From Actinomycetota bacterium (lineage in GTDB: Bacteria; Actinomycetota; Actinomycetes; Actinomycetales; Dermatophilaceae), in contig JAIUNK010000003.1 of the NCBI GenBank assembly GCA_020161845.1, positions 62,001-126,000 on the forward strand: 64,000 nt of DNA. Direction: 5' to 3'. The notes under the pieces were generated by a model, which was given only the letters and a program-made list of their open reading frames with translations, ran no database searches and was not told the DNA's origin. Shown here in pieces: positions 54,701-63,180 of the stretch (positions are counted from its first letter, which is position 1; the number at the start of each line of letters is the position of its first letter). The position numbers and the translations under genes were made by a program.

Positions 54701-55477
54701 ATGGATCGCTTCTACCGGGCCGTGGTCGACACCGGGCACGCCGTCTTCGCCATGCAGGGGCTGCGGTTCCGCATGACCGGCGTCGGGAACATCCCGCGCA
54801 CCGGCCCCGCCGTGATGGTGCTCAACCACACGAACTATCTGGACTTCATGTTCGGCGGGCTGGTCGCCGACGCCGCGGGCCGCTACGTGCGGTTCATGTG
54901 CAAGGAGTCGATCTTCCGGCACCCGATCGGCGGGCCGTTCATGCGCGCGATGAAGCACATTCCCGTCGATCGCGACGCGGGGGCGGCGTCGTTCGCCACG
55001 GCGCTGCGCGCGCTCAAGCAGGGCGAGATCGTCGGGGTGTTCCCGGAGGCCACGATCAGCCGAAGCTTCGAACTCAAGGAGTTCAAGTCGGGCGCGGTGC
55101 GGATGGCGCAGGCCTCCGGCGCGCCGCTGCTGCCCGTGGTGTCCTGGGGCGGCCAGCGGATCTGGTCCAAGGGCAAGCCCAAGCGCCTGGGTCGCACCAA
55201 GACGCCGGTCGGCATCCGGATCGGGGAGCCGTACGTCGTGCCCAAGGGCCAGTCGCCCGAGGACGCCAACGCCGAACTCAAACGCCGCATGCAGGAGCTG
55301 CTCGACGCCGAACAGCGCGACTATCCGGCCCTGACCGGCGCGGACCTGCAGTTCCTGCCGCACCGGCTGGGCGGCACCGCGCCGACGCTGGAGGAGGCGC
55401 GGGAGTTGGAGACCCGCGACGCCGAGCGGCGCCGGCAGGAGCGGGCCGCTCGGATCGCCCGCAAGGGCCGCAGCTGA
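54701..55477 (+). CDS. 1-acylglycerol-3-phosphate acyltransferase-family protein (PlsC-like)
   Basis: This 258-residue protein has the four acyltransferase blocks: VLNHTNYLDFMFGG with NHx4D, FMCKESIFRHPIGGPFMRAM, VGVFPEATISRSFELKEFKS (block III FPEG-like, with A in place of G) and ASGAPLLPVVSWGG. The C-terminus is a basic, Arg/Glu-rich helix. It acylates lysophosphatidate or a related lipid at the membrane. The frame is open far upstream, but the leaderless ATG at 54701 is where similarity begins. Confidence 0.92.
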   Translation: MDRFYRAVVDTGHAVFAMQGLRFRMTGVGNIPRTGPAVMVLNHTNYLDFMFGGLVADAAGRYVRFMCKESIFRHPIGGPFMRAMKHIPVDRDAGAASFATALRALKQGEIVGVFPEATISRSFELKEFKSGAVRMAQASGAPLLPVVSWGGQRIWSKGKPKRLGRTKTPVGIRIGEPYVVPKGQSPEDANAELKRRMQELLDAEQRDYPALTGADLQFLPHRLGGTAPTLEEARELETRDAERRRQERAARIARKGRS

Positions 55478-57597
55478 GCTCCTTCGGCGACCCATCGCAG
55501 GGCCTGGCCCCGGAGGTCCGCGCCATCGCCGATGCGGTGTTGGCGGCGCTGGCCGGTCCGGGCGCCCGACTGCGCCCGGATCAGGAGGAGGCGGTCGCCG
55601 GGCTGCTCGCGCCGGGCGCGCGGGTGCTGGTGGTGCAGGCGACGGGCTGGGGCAAATCCGCGGTGTATTGGGTCGCCGCGGCCGTCCTGCGCTCCCGAGG
55701 TCTGGGACCCGCCCTGGTCGTCTCGCCGCTGCTGTCGCTGATGCGCGACCAGGTCGCGGCGGCGCGCCGCGCGGGGCTGGTCGCGCAGACGCTCAATTCC
55801 GCCAACCGGGACGAGTGGGACCTGGTCGAGGCGGAGCTCGCCGCCGACCGCGTGGACGTGCTGCTCGTGTCGCCCGAGCGGCTGGCCAACCCGGTGTTCG
55901 GGCGCCGCGTGTTGGACCGCCTGACCGGCCGGCTGGGGCTGCTGGTGATCGATGAGGCGCACGCGGTCTCGGACTGGGGGCACGACTTCCGGCCCGACTA
56001 TCGTCGGGTCGCCGACGTGCTGCGCCACCTCAACCCGCAGACCCCGGTGTTGGCCACGACCGCCACCGCCAACGCGCGGGTCACCACGGACGTCGCCGCC
56101 CAACTCGGCCCCTCGACCCTGGTGCAGCGGGGGCCGCTGGCCCGCTCCAGCCTGGACCTCGCGGTGATCGGCGGGCTGGACCCGCTGGCCCGGTACGCCT
56201 GGATCGTCGAGCACCTGCCCGCCCTGCCCGGATCGGGAATCGTCTACACCCTCACGGTCGCCGACGCCGAGCGGCTCACCGCGGCGATCACCGCACGGCA
56301 CGGCGAGGCCCTGCCCGTCGCGGCGTACACGGGTTCCCTCGACGGGGGGCTGCGCGAACGGCTGGAGGACGACCTTCGCGGCAACCGCCTCAAGGCGCTG
56401 GTGGCGACGTCCGCGCTGGGCATGGGTTACGACAAGCCGGATCTCGGCTTCGTCGTGCACGTCGGCGCCCCGCCGTCGCCGGTGTCCTACTACCAGCAGG
56501 TGGGTCGCGCCGGTCGGGCCATCGACCGCGCCCTGGTGGCGCTGCTGCCGGCGGCGGCGGACGACCGCGTCTGGGAGTACTTCGCGACCGCCACGCTGCC
56601 GGTGCCCGCCGAGGTCGACCGGCTGCTGGCGGCCCTGCCGGGGCCGGGCGAGCCCGCCGCGTCCGGCCCGGCCCTGGAGGCGGAGACGGGTCTGCGCAGG
56701 ACCAAGGTCGAGCTCCTGCTCAAGCAGCTCGCGGTCGCCGAGGTGGTCGACCGGGACGTGGACGGCTGGCGCACCACCGGCCGCCCCTGGCACTACGACG
56801 CCGAGCACTACGCCGCGATCCTGGCCACGCGGCGCCGCGAGGCCGACCTGATGCGGCAGTACGTCGCGGGCCGGTCCTGCCTGATGGCCTTGTTGCAGAC
56901 GGCCCTGGACGACCCGAGCGCGGCCCCGTGCGGGCGCTGCTCGGTGTGTCGGGGGGAGCTGCTGCCGGGGTGGTCGGCGGCGCCGGCGCCGGCCACGGTC
57001 GAGGCGGTACGCCGGGTGCTGCGGGAACGATCGCACACGCTGGAACCCCGCAAGATGTGGCCGGGCGGGGCGTTCGGGGCCCGAGGCCGGATCCCCGCCG
57101 ATCTGGGCGTCGAACCCGGCAGGGTCCTGGTGCACGCCGACGCGCCGGAATGGCAGGCCGCGCTGACCGGCAGCCTGGCCGGTGCCGATCCCGCCGTGCC
57201 CGCCGAGCCGGAGCTGTTGGCCGCCGCGGTGGCCGCGCTGGTCTCCTGGCGACCGCACTGGCCCCAGCGCCCGGGGGCCATCGTCGCGTTTGACGCGGCC
57301 AGGGTGGGCCAGGTGGCCGCCCAGGTTGCCGAGCATCTCGGCGCGGTGGGTCGGCTCCCGGTGCAGCGCTGGACGTGGACCGGCACCCCGCCGTCGCGAG
57401 AGGCGTCCTCCGCAGACCAGGCGGCCGCCTGGCGCGACATCGTGCAGGCCGATCCGCCGCCGGCCACCGACGCCGACAGCGTCCTGCTCGTGGTCGATGC
57501 GAGCGCCTCCGGGTGGGCGATCACCCTGGCCGGTGCGGCGCTGCGCCGGGCCGGCGCCAGGGTGGTGCTGCCGCTGCTGGTGCATCGTCCGCTCTGA
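55474..57597 (+). CDS. RecQ-like DEAD/DEAH helicase with an unusual start
   Basis: This protein of about 707 residues has the Q-motif region LRPDQEEAVAGLL, Walker A QATGWGKSAVY, DEAH in LLVIDEAHAVSDWGHDFRPD, TATAN and the motif V/VI series ALGMGYDKPDLGFVVHVGAP and YYQQVGRAGRA. A cysteine set (CGRCSVC) forms a zinc-like knuckle. Similarity to relatives starts at EVRAIADAVLAALA, before any in-frame ATG, GTG or TTG except far upstream; CTG at 55474, overlapping the acyltransferase stop, is the likely start. GTG 55537 would trim conserved residues. Confidence 0.88.
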   Translation: MSSFGDPSQGLAPEVRAIADAVLAALAGPGARLRPDQEEAVAGLLAPGARVLVVQATGWGKSAVYWVAAAVLRSRGLGPALVVSPLLSLMRDQVAAARRAGLVAQTLNSANRDEWDLVEAELAADRVDVLLVSPERLANPVFGRRVLDRLTGRLGLLVIDEAHAVSDWGHDFRPDYRRVADVLRHLNPQTPVLATTATANARVTTDVAAQLGPSTLVQRGPLARSSLDLAVIGGLDPLARYAWIVEHLPALPGSGIVYTLTVADAERLTAAITARHGEALPVAAYTGSLDGGLRERLEDDLRGNRLKALVATSALGMGYDKPDLGFVVHVGAPPSPVSYYQQVGRAGRAIDRALVALLPAAADDRVWEYFATATLPVPAEVDRLLAALPGPGEPAASGPALEAETGLRRTKVELLLKQLAVAEVVDRDVDGWRTTGRPWHYDAEHYAAILATRRREADLMRQYVAGRSCLMALLQTALDDPSAAPCGRCSVCRGELLPGWSAAPAPATVEAVRRVLRERSHTLEPRKMWPGGAFGARGRIPADLGVEPGRVLVHADAPEWQAALTGSLAGADPAVPAEPELLAAAVAALVSWRPHWPQRPGAIVAFDAARVGQVAAQVAEHLGAVGRLPVQRWTWTGTPPSREASSADQAAAWRDIVQADPPPATDADSVLLVVDASASGWAITLAGAALRRAGARVVLPLLVHRPL

Positions 57598-57661
57598 GGC
57601 TTCGACTGGATCGCTGTGACGCTTCGGCTGGGTCGAGTGACGCAGCAGACACCCGACTTAC

Positions 57662-57680
57662 TTAGGTGAGCCTTACCTCG
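57662..57680. promoter_or_regulatory. DtxR/IdeR-type iron box upstream of feoABC
   Basis: The sequence TTAGGTGAGCCTTACCTCG matches the iron-box consensus (TTAGGTTAGSCTAACCTAA) at 15 of 19 positions, with both half-sites (TTAGG, CCT) intact. It lies 18 bases upstream of feoA and overlaps the promoter region, just before a -10-like TAACCT at 57686. Iron-loaded DtxR/IdeR would repress the operon. Confidence 0.85.
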
Positions 57681-57685
57681 TTGTG

Positions 57686-57691
57686 TAACCT
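57686..57691 (+). promoter_or_regulatory. Probable -10 box of leaderless feoA
   Basis: TAACCT ends 6 bases before ATG 57698, directly downstream of the iron box. Confidence 0.5.
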
Positions 57692-57697
57692 GGTGAC

Positions 57698-57934
57698 ATG
57701 CCGAGTCGCACCGTCGCCGATGCCCCGCTCGGGGCCACCCTGAGCGTTGCCTCCATCGCCGCCGAGGGCCCGGCACAACGCCGGCTCGCCGAGCTCGGCA
57801 TCCGACCCGGCGCCCGAGTGGCCGTCCTGCGCCGGACCGCCGGGGGCGGGCGCATCCTCGGCGTCGCCGACTCCCGGGTGGCCCTCGATGCCGGGACCGC
57901 ACGCACGATCACCCTGCTCGGAACGCCGGAATGA
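57698..57934 (+). CDS. feoA: Ferrous iron transport protein FeoA
   Basis: This 78-residue SH3-like protein has the FeoA pattern RRLAELGIRPGARVAVLRRT and GGGRILGVADSRVALDAGTA. It binds FeoB's cytosolic domain. ATG 57698 starts the operon under the iron box. Its stop overlaps feoB by 4 bases. Confidence 0.93.
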   Translation: MPSRTVADAPLGATLSVASIAAEGPAQRRLAELGIRPGARVAVLRRTAGGGRILGVADSRVALDAGTARTITLLGTPE

Positions 57935-59979
57935 GCGCCCCGGAGGAGGCTCCCGCCGCCCCGGTGCGGCGGGCCCAGCGCATCACCGAGCCGCCCTGTT
58001 GCGCGGACGGCGCCCAGGACTGGGCCGGGGCGGGCAGCCCCGTCATCGCGCTGGTGGGTGCCCCGAACGTCGGCAAGTCGACCCTGTTCAACGCGGTCAC
58101 CGGGGCCCGACGTACCGTCGGGAACTGGCCCGGCACCACCGTCGAGGTCGGCTCGGGAATTTGGCCCGCGCGCAGCGGTCTGGCCGGCGATGCGACGGTC
58201 TTGGACCTGCCCGGCGCCTACAGCCTGGACCCGCTCTCGCCCGATGAGGCCCTGACGCGCAACCTGCTCCTGGACACCCCGCCGGCGGACCGTCCCGATC
58301 TGGTCGTCGTCGCGGCCGACGCGGCCAATCTCGCCCGGAGCCTGCACCTCGTCGCCCAGCTTCGGGAGCACCCCTATCGCGTCGTCGTCGCCCTGACCAT
58401 GGTCGACGTGGCCGCGCGGCGTGGCGTCGAGGTCGATCCAGCGGCCCTGGCCGCCGCCCTCGGCACGCCGGTCGTGGCGCTCGACCCCCGGCATCGTCGC
58501 GGGCACGACGCCCTGGCCTCGACCGTCGCGCACGCCCTGCGCCACGGCGTGCCCACCCCACGGTTCACCGGGTCCGGCGCGCAGCCCGCCGCCGACGCGG
58601 GCATGGCGGGCATGGCGGGCATGGCGGGCATGGCGGAGAAGCCAGGCGACGACCTCGGCGTCGACGACGAGCGGTTCGCCTGGATCGAGGCGGCGGTGCG
58701 TGCCGGCACCCGACGTACCGGCACCGCCCGCCGCAGCCGTTCGGACCGGATCGACGCGGTGGTCACCCATCCCGTCGGCGGCCCGCTGGTCTTCCTGGCC
58801 GCGATGTGGCTCGTCTTCCAGATCACCACGACCGTCGCGAGCCCGCTGCAGGACCTGCTGGACGGGCTGTTCACCGGCCCGGTCTCCGACGGGGCCCGGG
58901 CGCTGCTCGACGCGGTCGGCCTGGGCGGCACCCCGGTGGTCGGCCTCGTGGTCAACGGCCTGATCGCCGGCGTCGGGATGCTGCTGACCTTCGTCCCGCT
59001 GATGGCGCTGATGTTCCTGCTGCTGGCGATCCTGGAGGACTCCGGCTACATGGCTCGAGCCGCCGTCGTGACCGACCGGCTGATGCGCCGGCTCGGGCTC
59101 CCCGGCAAGGCGTTCCTGCCACTGGTGGTGGGTTTCGGCTGCAATGTGCCGGCCATCGCGGCCACCCGGATTCTCGGCCAGGCGCGGCAGCGCATCCTGG
59201 TCGCCCTGTTGGTTCCGTTCACCTCCTGCAGCGCGCGGCTGACCGTCTACGTCATGCTCGCCACGATCTTCTTCCCCGATCACGCGGGCACGGTCGTCTT
59301 CGCCATGTATGTGGTCTCGATCGTCCTGGTCCTGCTGGTCGGGATGGCGCTGCGGCGTACGCTCTGGCGCACCATGGGCACCGAGCCGCTCATCCTCGAC
59401 CTGCCGCCCTATCAGCGGCCGACCCTGCGGCTGTCCCTGGCGGTGATGTGGGTGCGGCTGCGCGGCTTCCTCAGGACCGCCGGCGGCATCATCGTCGCGA
59501 CCGTCGTCGTCGTGTGGGCGTTGCAGTCGTGGCCCGCCCATGGCGGCCAGTTCGGCGAGGTGGCGATCGAGGACAGCGCGTACGGCGTCGCCGCGCAGGC
59601 CATCGCGCCGGTCTTCGAGCCCGCCGGCTTCGGGCAGTGGCAGACCGGCAGCGCGCTGGTCGTGGGATTCATCGCCAAGGAGGCGGTGATCTCCTCCTGG
59701 GCACAGACCTACGCCGTCGCCGACCCCGAGGGCGGGGGAGCGGATCATCTGGCCGAGCACATCACGACGGCCTTCCAGACCTCGTCCGGGGGGCACCCGA
59801 CGGCGGCGGTGCTGGCGTTCCTGGTGTTCCTGTTGGCCTATACGCCCTGTATCGCGACGCTGGCCGCGCAGCGCCGCGAAATCGGCGGGCGCTGGACACT
59901 TCTCGGGGTGGGCATCCAGCTCGTGGTCGCGTGGACGTTGGCCGTGGCCGTCTTCCAGATCGGTCGCCTGGTGACATGA
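57931..59979 (+). CDS. feoB: Ferrous iron transporter FeoB
   Basis: This 682-residue protein has an N-terminal GTPase (G1 GAPNVGKST at 43-51, G2 NWPGTTVEV, G3 LDLPGAYSLDPLSPDE), a linker with a four-copy GMA tandem repeat, then the Gate domains: VGFGCNVPAIAATRILG, LLVPFTSCSARLTVYVMLAT, VGFIAKEAVISSWAQTYAVA and TPCIATLAAQRRE. The Cys-containing Gate motifs are intact. It moves Fe2+ across the inner membrane. It is coupled to feoA and feoC by ATGA overlaps. Confidence 0.95.
   Translation: MSAPEEAPAAPVRRAQRITEPPCCADGAQDWAGAGSPVIALVGAPNVGKSTLFNAVTGARRTVGNWPGTTVEVGSGIWPARSGLAGDATVLDLPGAYSLDPLSPDEALTRNLLLDTPPADRPDLVVVAADAANLARSLHLVAQLREHPYRVVVALTMVDVAARRGVEVDPAALAAALGTPVVALDPRHRRGHDALASTVAHALRHGVPTPRFTGSGAQPAADAGMAGMAGMAGMAEKPGDDLGVDDERFAWIEAAVRAGTRRTGTARRSRSDRIDAVVTHPVGGPLVFLAAMWLVFQITTTVASPLQDLLDGLFTGPVSDGARALLDAVGLGGTPVVGLVVNGLIAGVGMLLTFVPLMALMFLLLAILEDSGYMARAAVVTDRLMRRLGLPGKAFLPLVVGFGCNVPAIAATRILGQARQRILVALLVPFTSCSARLTVYVMLATIFFPDHAGTVVFAMYVVSIVLVLLVGMALRRTLWRTMGTEPLILDLPPYQRPTLRLSLAVMWVRLRGFLRTAGGIIVATVVVVWALQSWPAHGGQFGEVAIEDSAYGVAAQAIAPVFEPAGFGQWQTGSALVVGFIAKEAVISSWAQTYAVADPEGGGADHLAEHITTAFQTSSGGHPTAAVLAFLVFLLAYTPCIATLAAQRREIGGRWTLLGVGIQLVVAWTLAVAVFQIGRLVT
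58597..58632 (+). repeat. Four 9-bp in-frame repeats in the feoB linker
   Basis: GCGGGCATG is repeated exactly four times, coding Ala-Gly-Met repeats between the GTPase and membrane domains. The unit is a multiple of three, so slippage changes linker length without breaking the frame. Confidence 0.9.
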
Positions 59980-60332
59980 CCGGGCCACTGTCGGCCGTCC
60001 TGGCCGCTTTCGAGGCGGGCGCCACCAGCCTGCCGGAGGTGCAGGAGCGCACCGGGCTGAGCGCGGATCTGGTCCGGGCCGGCGTGGACCATCTTGTGCG
60101 GATCGGGCGCCTGCAGGCCCAGGAACTGGCCCAGGGCTGCCCCTCGGGCGGCTGTGGCACCTGCGCCTCGGCCACGCTGGCGGGCGAGCCGGGGTGCGGG
60201 GCCGGCGCCCCGGGGCCACGGCGTACCGGCCCCGTGCTGGTGGCGCTCACACTGCCACCACGCTCTGCGGACCTTGCGCCCTCTGCGCGCCCTGCGCGCC
60301 TTCCGCACACTCCGCACCCCTCGCGCGGCTGA
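59976..60332 (+). CDS. FeoC-like winged-helix protein
   Basis: This 118-residue protein has a winged-helix N-terminus (SAVLAAFEAGATSLPEVQER, LVRAGVDHLVRIGRLQAQEL) followed by a cysteine cluster CPSGGCGTC, the pattern of FeoC proteins that bind an Fe-S or iron site. ATG 59976 overlaps the feoB stop. The last 50 residues are Pro/Arg-rich and Leu/Ala-rich with no clear match. It probably modulates FeoB or transcription of the operon. Confidence 0.75.
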   Translation: MTGPLSAVLAAFEAGATSLPEVQERTGLSADLVRAGVDHLVRIGRLQAQELAQGCPSGGCGTCASATLAGEPGCGAGAPGPRRTGPVLVALTLPPRSADLAPSARPARLPHTPHPSRG

Positions 60333-60403
60333 GCCGAGCCGATGCCGGCGGTCCTCAGGCCCCTCCCCGGGGTGCCGATGAGGTTCCTGAGGAGGTGGCA
60401 CGG

Positions 60404-60655
60404 TTGCCGCGACGTCGAACGATCGGCCTGTCCGCTCGGGACAAGGCCGTCATCGACCTTGAGCGCGAATGGGGCCAGAGCCAGCAGGTCCAGGAGTACA
60501 AGTACGAGGCCGCGATGAAACAACTCGGGTTGAATCCGAGCGGCTACGCGCTGGTGCTGAACGGCGTGATCGCGGACCCCGCCGCCTTGGCCTACGACCC
60601 CGAAACCATCCAGCGCCTCCGCCAGGTTCGCCAGAGCCGGCGATCCGGCGACTAG
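60404..60655 (+). CDS. DUF3263 protein
   Basis: This 83-residue helical protein has GLSARDKAVIDLEREWGQSQ and ends LAYDPETIQRLRQVRQSRRS, the DUF3263 form. TTG 60404 is chosen because GAGGAGG (60389-60395) is spaced 8 bases before it; upstream in-frame sequence is low-complexity. The family is short, conserved in actinobacteria and of unknown function. Confidence 0.82.
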   Translation: MPRRRTIGLSARDKAVIDLEREWGQSQQVQEYKYEAAMKQLGLNPSGYALVLNGVIADPAALAYDPETIQRLRQVRQSRRSGD

Positions 60656-60705
60656 TCCCACCCCACCCAGAGCCGTTCGCGGCCCCTCACCCAGGAGCAC
60701 ACCCC

Positions 60706-60936
60706 ATGAGCATGATGCAGGTCCGGTTGATCACGGTCGACGGAACCGAGTGGCTGACCAAGCCGTTCCAGGGCGACCCCAACGATCACCTGCAGCGGCT
60801 CATCCACGACGAGCACATCGACAGCTACGAGATCGTGGTCACCGGGACAACCCAGCGCACCTTCGCCGAGGCCGCCACCGTCAGCTTCACGCGCGACCAC
60901 ATCGTGGCGCTGTGGGTGGAGACCGTCGCCGCCTGA
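60706..60936 (+). CDS. Small unknown protein
   Basis: The 76-residue protein MSMMQVRLITVDGTEWLTKP continues through a DNDHLQRLIHDEH-like region and FTRDHIVALWVETVAA. It has an AGGAG site 10 bases upstream and GC-rich codon use like its neighbours. No family is recognised. It may be a small beta-sheet protein. Confidence 0.6.
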   Translation: MSMMQVRLITVDGTEWLTKPFQGDPNDHLQRLIHDEHIDSYEIVVTGTTQRTFAEAATVSFTRDHIVALWVETVAA

Positions 60937-61012
60937 CATCTGTCGCAACATCGCAGCGCCGGCACTGCCGTACGGCGGCGCTGTGCCCGGGAGTCCGCGA
61001 AGCCCGTGACAC

Positions 61013-61036
61013 TGATGTCATATTGTCTTAACATCG
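61013..61036. promoter_or_regulatory. AT-rich operator/promoter candidate for the IolE-like gene
   Basis: TGATGTCATATTGTCTTAAC is an AT-rich island in GC-rich DNA. GATGT (61014-61018) and ACATC (61031-61035) are inverted, spaced by 12 bases. It lies 69 bases upstream of the GTG at 61105. A GntR- or LacI-type regulator would be typical for sugar isomerase genes. Confidence 0.35.
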
Positions 61037-61104
61037 TGAGGTGCGGCGATGACGTCGCCGCCGGAGCCGCCACCCGGCCCCGCCCGACCCGCGAGGAGAC
61101 CCCC

Positions 61105-61977
61105 GTGCGCATCGCGACCGCGCCCTGCAACTGGAACAACGGCGACGTCCCGGAATACCGGCCCTACACGCCGTACGCGCAGATGATGGACGAGATGGTC
61201 GAGGCGGGCTACACGGCCACCGAGTGGGGCCCGGGCATGCCCGACGATCCGGCGACCGTGCGCGCGGAGTGCGCGAAGCGGAACCTGTCGATGGTCGGCG
61301 CGTTCGTGCGGCTGGGCTTCCGCGACAAGGACCGGTGGGAGCAGTCGTTCGCGGACGCCCTCGCGGTGGCCGAGCGGGTCAAGGCCGCGGGCGGCACCCT
61401 GATCGTCGCCGCCGAGCTGGGCGACGAGCGCCGGGACAACGAGGCCGGTCACGTCGATGAGGCGAACGGCCTGACCGACGATCAGTGGCGAAACTTCGTC
61501 GACGGTCTGCACGAGTGCGCCGACCGCCTGGCCCCGATGGGCATCACGGTCGTCCTGCACAACCACGTGGGCACCTACATCGAGACCCAAGCCGAGACGG
61601 TCCGGTTCCTGCAGATGAGCGACCCGACGAAGGTGGGCTGGTGCATGGACGTGGGTCACCTCGCCTACGGCGGCGGCAACGCCCTCGATCTGCTGCCGGA
61701 GTACGGCGACCGCGTCGCGCACGTCCACCTCAAGGACGTCGACCCGGCCGTGCTGCAGGCCGCCAAGGCGGAGGAGTGGAGCTTCGGCCGCGCCCTGAAG
61801 ACGTTCATCTTCCCGGCCTTGGGGAGCGGGATGGTCGACCTGCCGGCGATCGTGCGCGCGTTGCAGGCGCGGTCGTACGACGGCTGGGTCGTGCTCGAGC
61901 AGGACACCACCCCGGACGACCCGAAGGACGTGGCGAAGGCCAACCGGCTCTACTTGGAGGGCCTGCTCGCCGGCTGA
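61105..61977 (+). CDS. Sugar phosphate isomerase/epimerase, IolE/inosose dehydratase-like
   Basis: This 290-residue AP-endonuclease-2 TIM barrel has VVLHNHVGTYIETQAETVRF, CMDVGHLAYGGG, VAHVHLKDVDPAV and VVLEQDTTPDDPK, with the four metal ligands (Glu/His/Asp/Glu) in place. It resembles inosose dehydratase (IolE) but no other iol gene is nearby, so the substrate may be another polyol. GTG 61105 has GAGGAG upstream; the in-frame ATG at 61006 lies in the promoter island. Confidence 0.85.
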   Translation: MRIATAPCNWNNGDVPEYRPYTPYAQMMDEMVEAGYTATEWGPGMPDDPATVRAECAKRNLSMVGAFVRLGFRDKDRWEQSFADALAVAERVKAAGGTLIVAAELGDERRDNEAGHVDEANGLTDDQWRNFVDGLHECADRLAPMGITVVLHNHVGTYIETQAETVRFLQMSDPTKVGWCMDVGHLAYGGGNALDLLPEYGDRVAHVHLKDVDPAVLQAAKAEEWSFGRALKTFIFPALGSGMVDLPAIVRALQARSYDGWVVLEQDTTPDDPKDVAKANRLYLEGLLAG

Positions 61978-62079
61978 GCCTGGCGGCTGGGCGGCCGGCG
62001 GCGAATGAGTGCCTTACTGCCCGAACGTCATCCGCAGATGGCCTGTCGCGCCGCGGGGCGCCCCGACAAGATGGGGCCC

Positions 62080-63165
62080 ATGCGCCGTCGTACCTTCCTC
62101 GCCGCCACCGCCGCCGCCGCGGCATCCCCGCTGCTCACGGCGGCCCCGCGAGCCCTCGCGGCGGGCGCCCCGACCGTCCTCGGGGCGGCGACCGAGCGAG
62201 GCCTCACCGACGCCATGAACGCCTACGGTGACACGGGCGGGCGCTGGTCCGGCGCGGACGGTGCCTACAGCCTCCCGACGGACTACGGCACGCTGTGGCT
62301 CTTCTCCGACACGATCATGGGCACGGTCGCCAAGGACGGCTCCCGGCCGTGGACCAGCCCGTTCATCCACAACAGCATCATCGTCGACCGCGGCGGGGTC
62401 CTCACGACGCTGACGGGCGGTACGGTCGCCGCCCCCCGCTCGCTCTTCGCGCCGGAGGGCGCCGTGGAGGGGCAGCGCTGGTACTGGCTGGGCGACGCGA
62501 CCGCGCAGGGCCGCCGGCTCGACGTGATCCTGTATGAGTTCTTCCGCACCGGCAACGGCGTCTTCGACTTCGCCTATCGCGGTTGCGCCGTCGGCACCGC
62601 GGACCTCGCGACGGGGCAGATCGTGCAGGTCACGCCTCGTGCGGTGGTCGGCGTCCACTGGGGCGCGGCGATCATGGAGCTCGGGGACTGGCTCTTCATC
62701 TACGGCGTGGACGATCAGGTCTGGCGCAAGTTCCTGCACGTGGCCGTCGCCCCGAAGGGCGCGCTGGCCGACGCGCGGCAGTGGCGCTATTGGACGGGTT
62801 CGGCCTGGTCGAACGACGAGGCCGCCTCGCGGGCCGTCGTGGAGGGCGTGGGCAACGAGTTCTCGGTGATGCCGTTCCGCGGCGAATACTGGCTCGTCTC
62901 CAGCGACGCCCGCGAACCGCTCAGCGCGAAGATCCAGCTCATCCGCGCCGACCGGCCCCAGGGGCCGTTCTCCTCACCCACGCTGCTGGGCCGCACGCCG
63001 GAGTCCGGCGGCAACCTCTTCACCTACAGCTCGAAGGCGCACCCGCAGTACTGCACCAACGACAGCCTCCTCGTCAGCTACTGCGTCAACAGCACGCAGG
63101 TGGCCGACGTCTACGCCGACGTCCACAACTACCGTCCCCGGTTCGTCCGGGTGCGGTTGGGCTGA
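62080..63165 (+). CDS. Tat-exported protein, DUF4185/DUF5005-like beta-propeller
   Basis: The predicted 361-residue protein begins MRRRTFLAATAAAAASPLLT, a twin-arginine signal (RRxFL) with a hydrophobic stretch and an AxA-like cleavage site near residue 28. The mature part has repeated short motifs: YGTLWLFSDTIMG, HNSIIVDRGGVLTTLTGG, RWYWLGDATAQGRRLDVILY and WLFIYGVDDQVWRKFLHVAV. The layout suggests a five-bladed propeller related to glycan-active families, but no catalytic residues are assigned. ATG 62071 and 62005 are also in frame. Confidence 0.75.
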   Translation: MRRRTFLAATAAAAASPLLTAAPRALAAGAPTVLGAATERGLTDAMNAYGDTGGRWSGADGAYSLPTDYGTLWLFSDTIMGTVAKDGSRPWTSPFIHNSIIVDRGGVLTTLTGGTVAAPRSLFAPEGAVEGQRWYWLGDATAQGRRLDVILYEFFRTGNGVFDFAYRGCAVGTADLATGQIVQVTPRAVVGVHWGAAIMELGDWLFIYGVDDQVWRKFLHVAVAPKGALADARQWRYWTGSAWSNDEAASRAVVEGVGNEFSVMPFRGEYWLVSSDAREPLSAKIQLIRADRPQGPFSSPTLLGRTPESGGNLFTYSSKAHPQYCTNDSLLVSYCVNSTQVADVYADVHNYRPRFVRVRLG

Positions 63166-63180
63166 TCCGCCGTCATGGTG

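Noticed and set aside
57673-60219. 848-codon minus-strand open frame over feoABC
   Set aside because: Antisense to the intact feoB; no protein motif.
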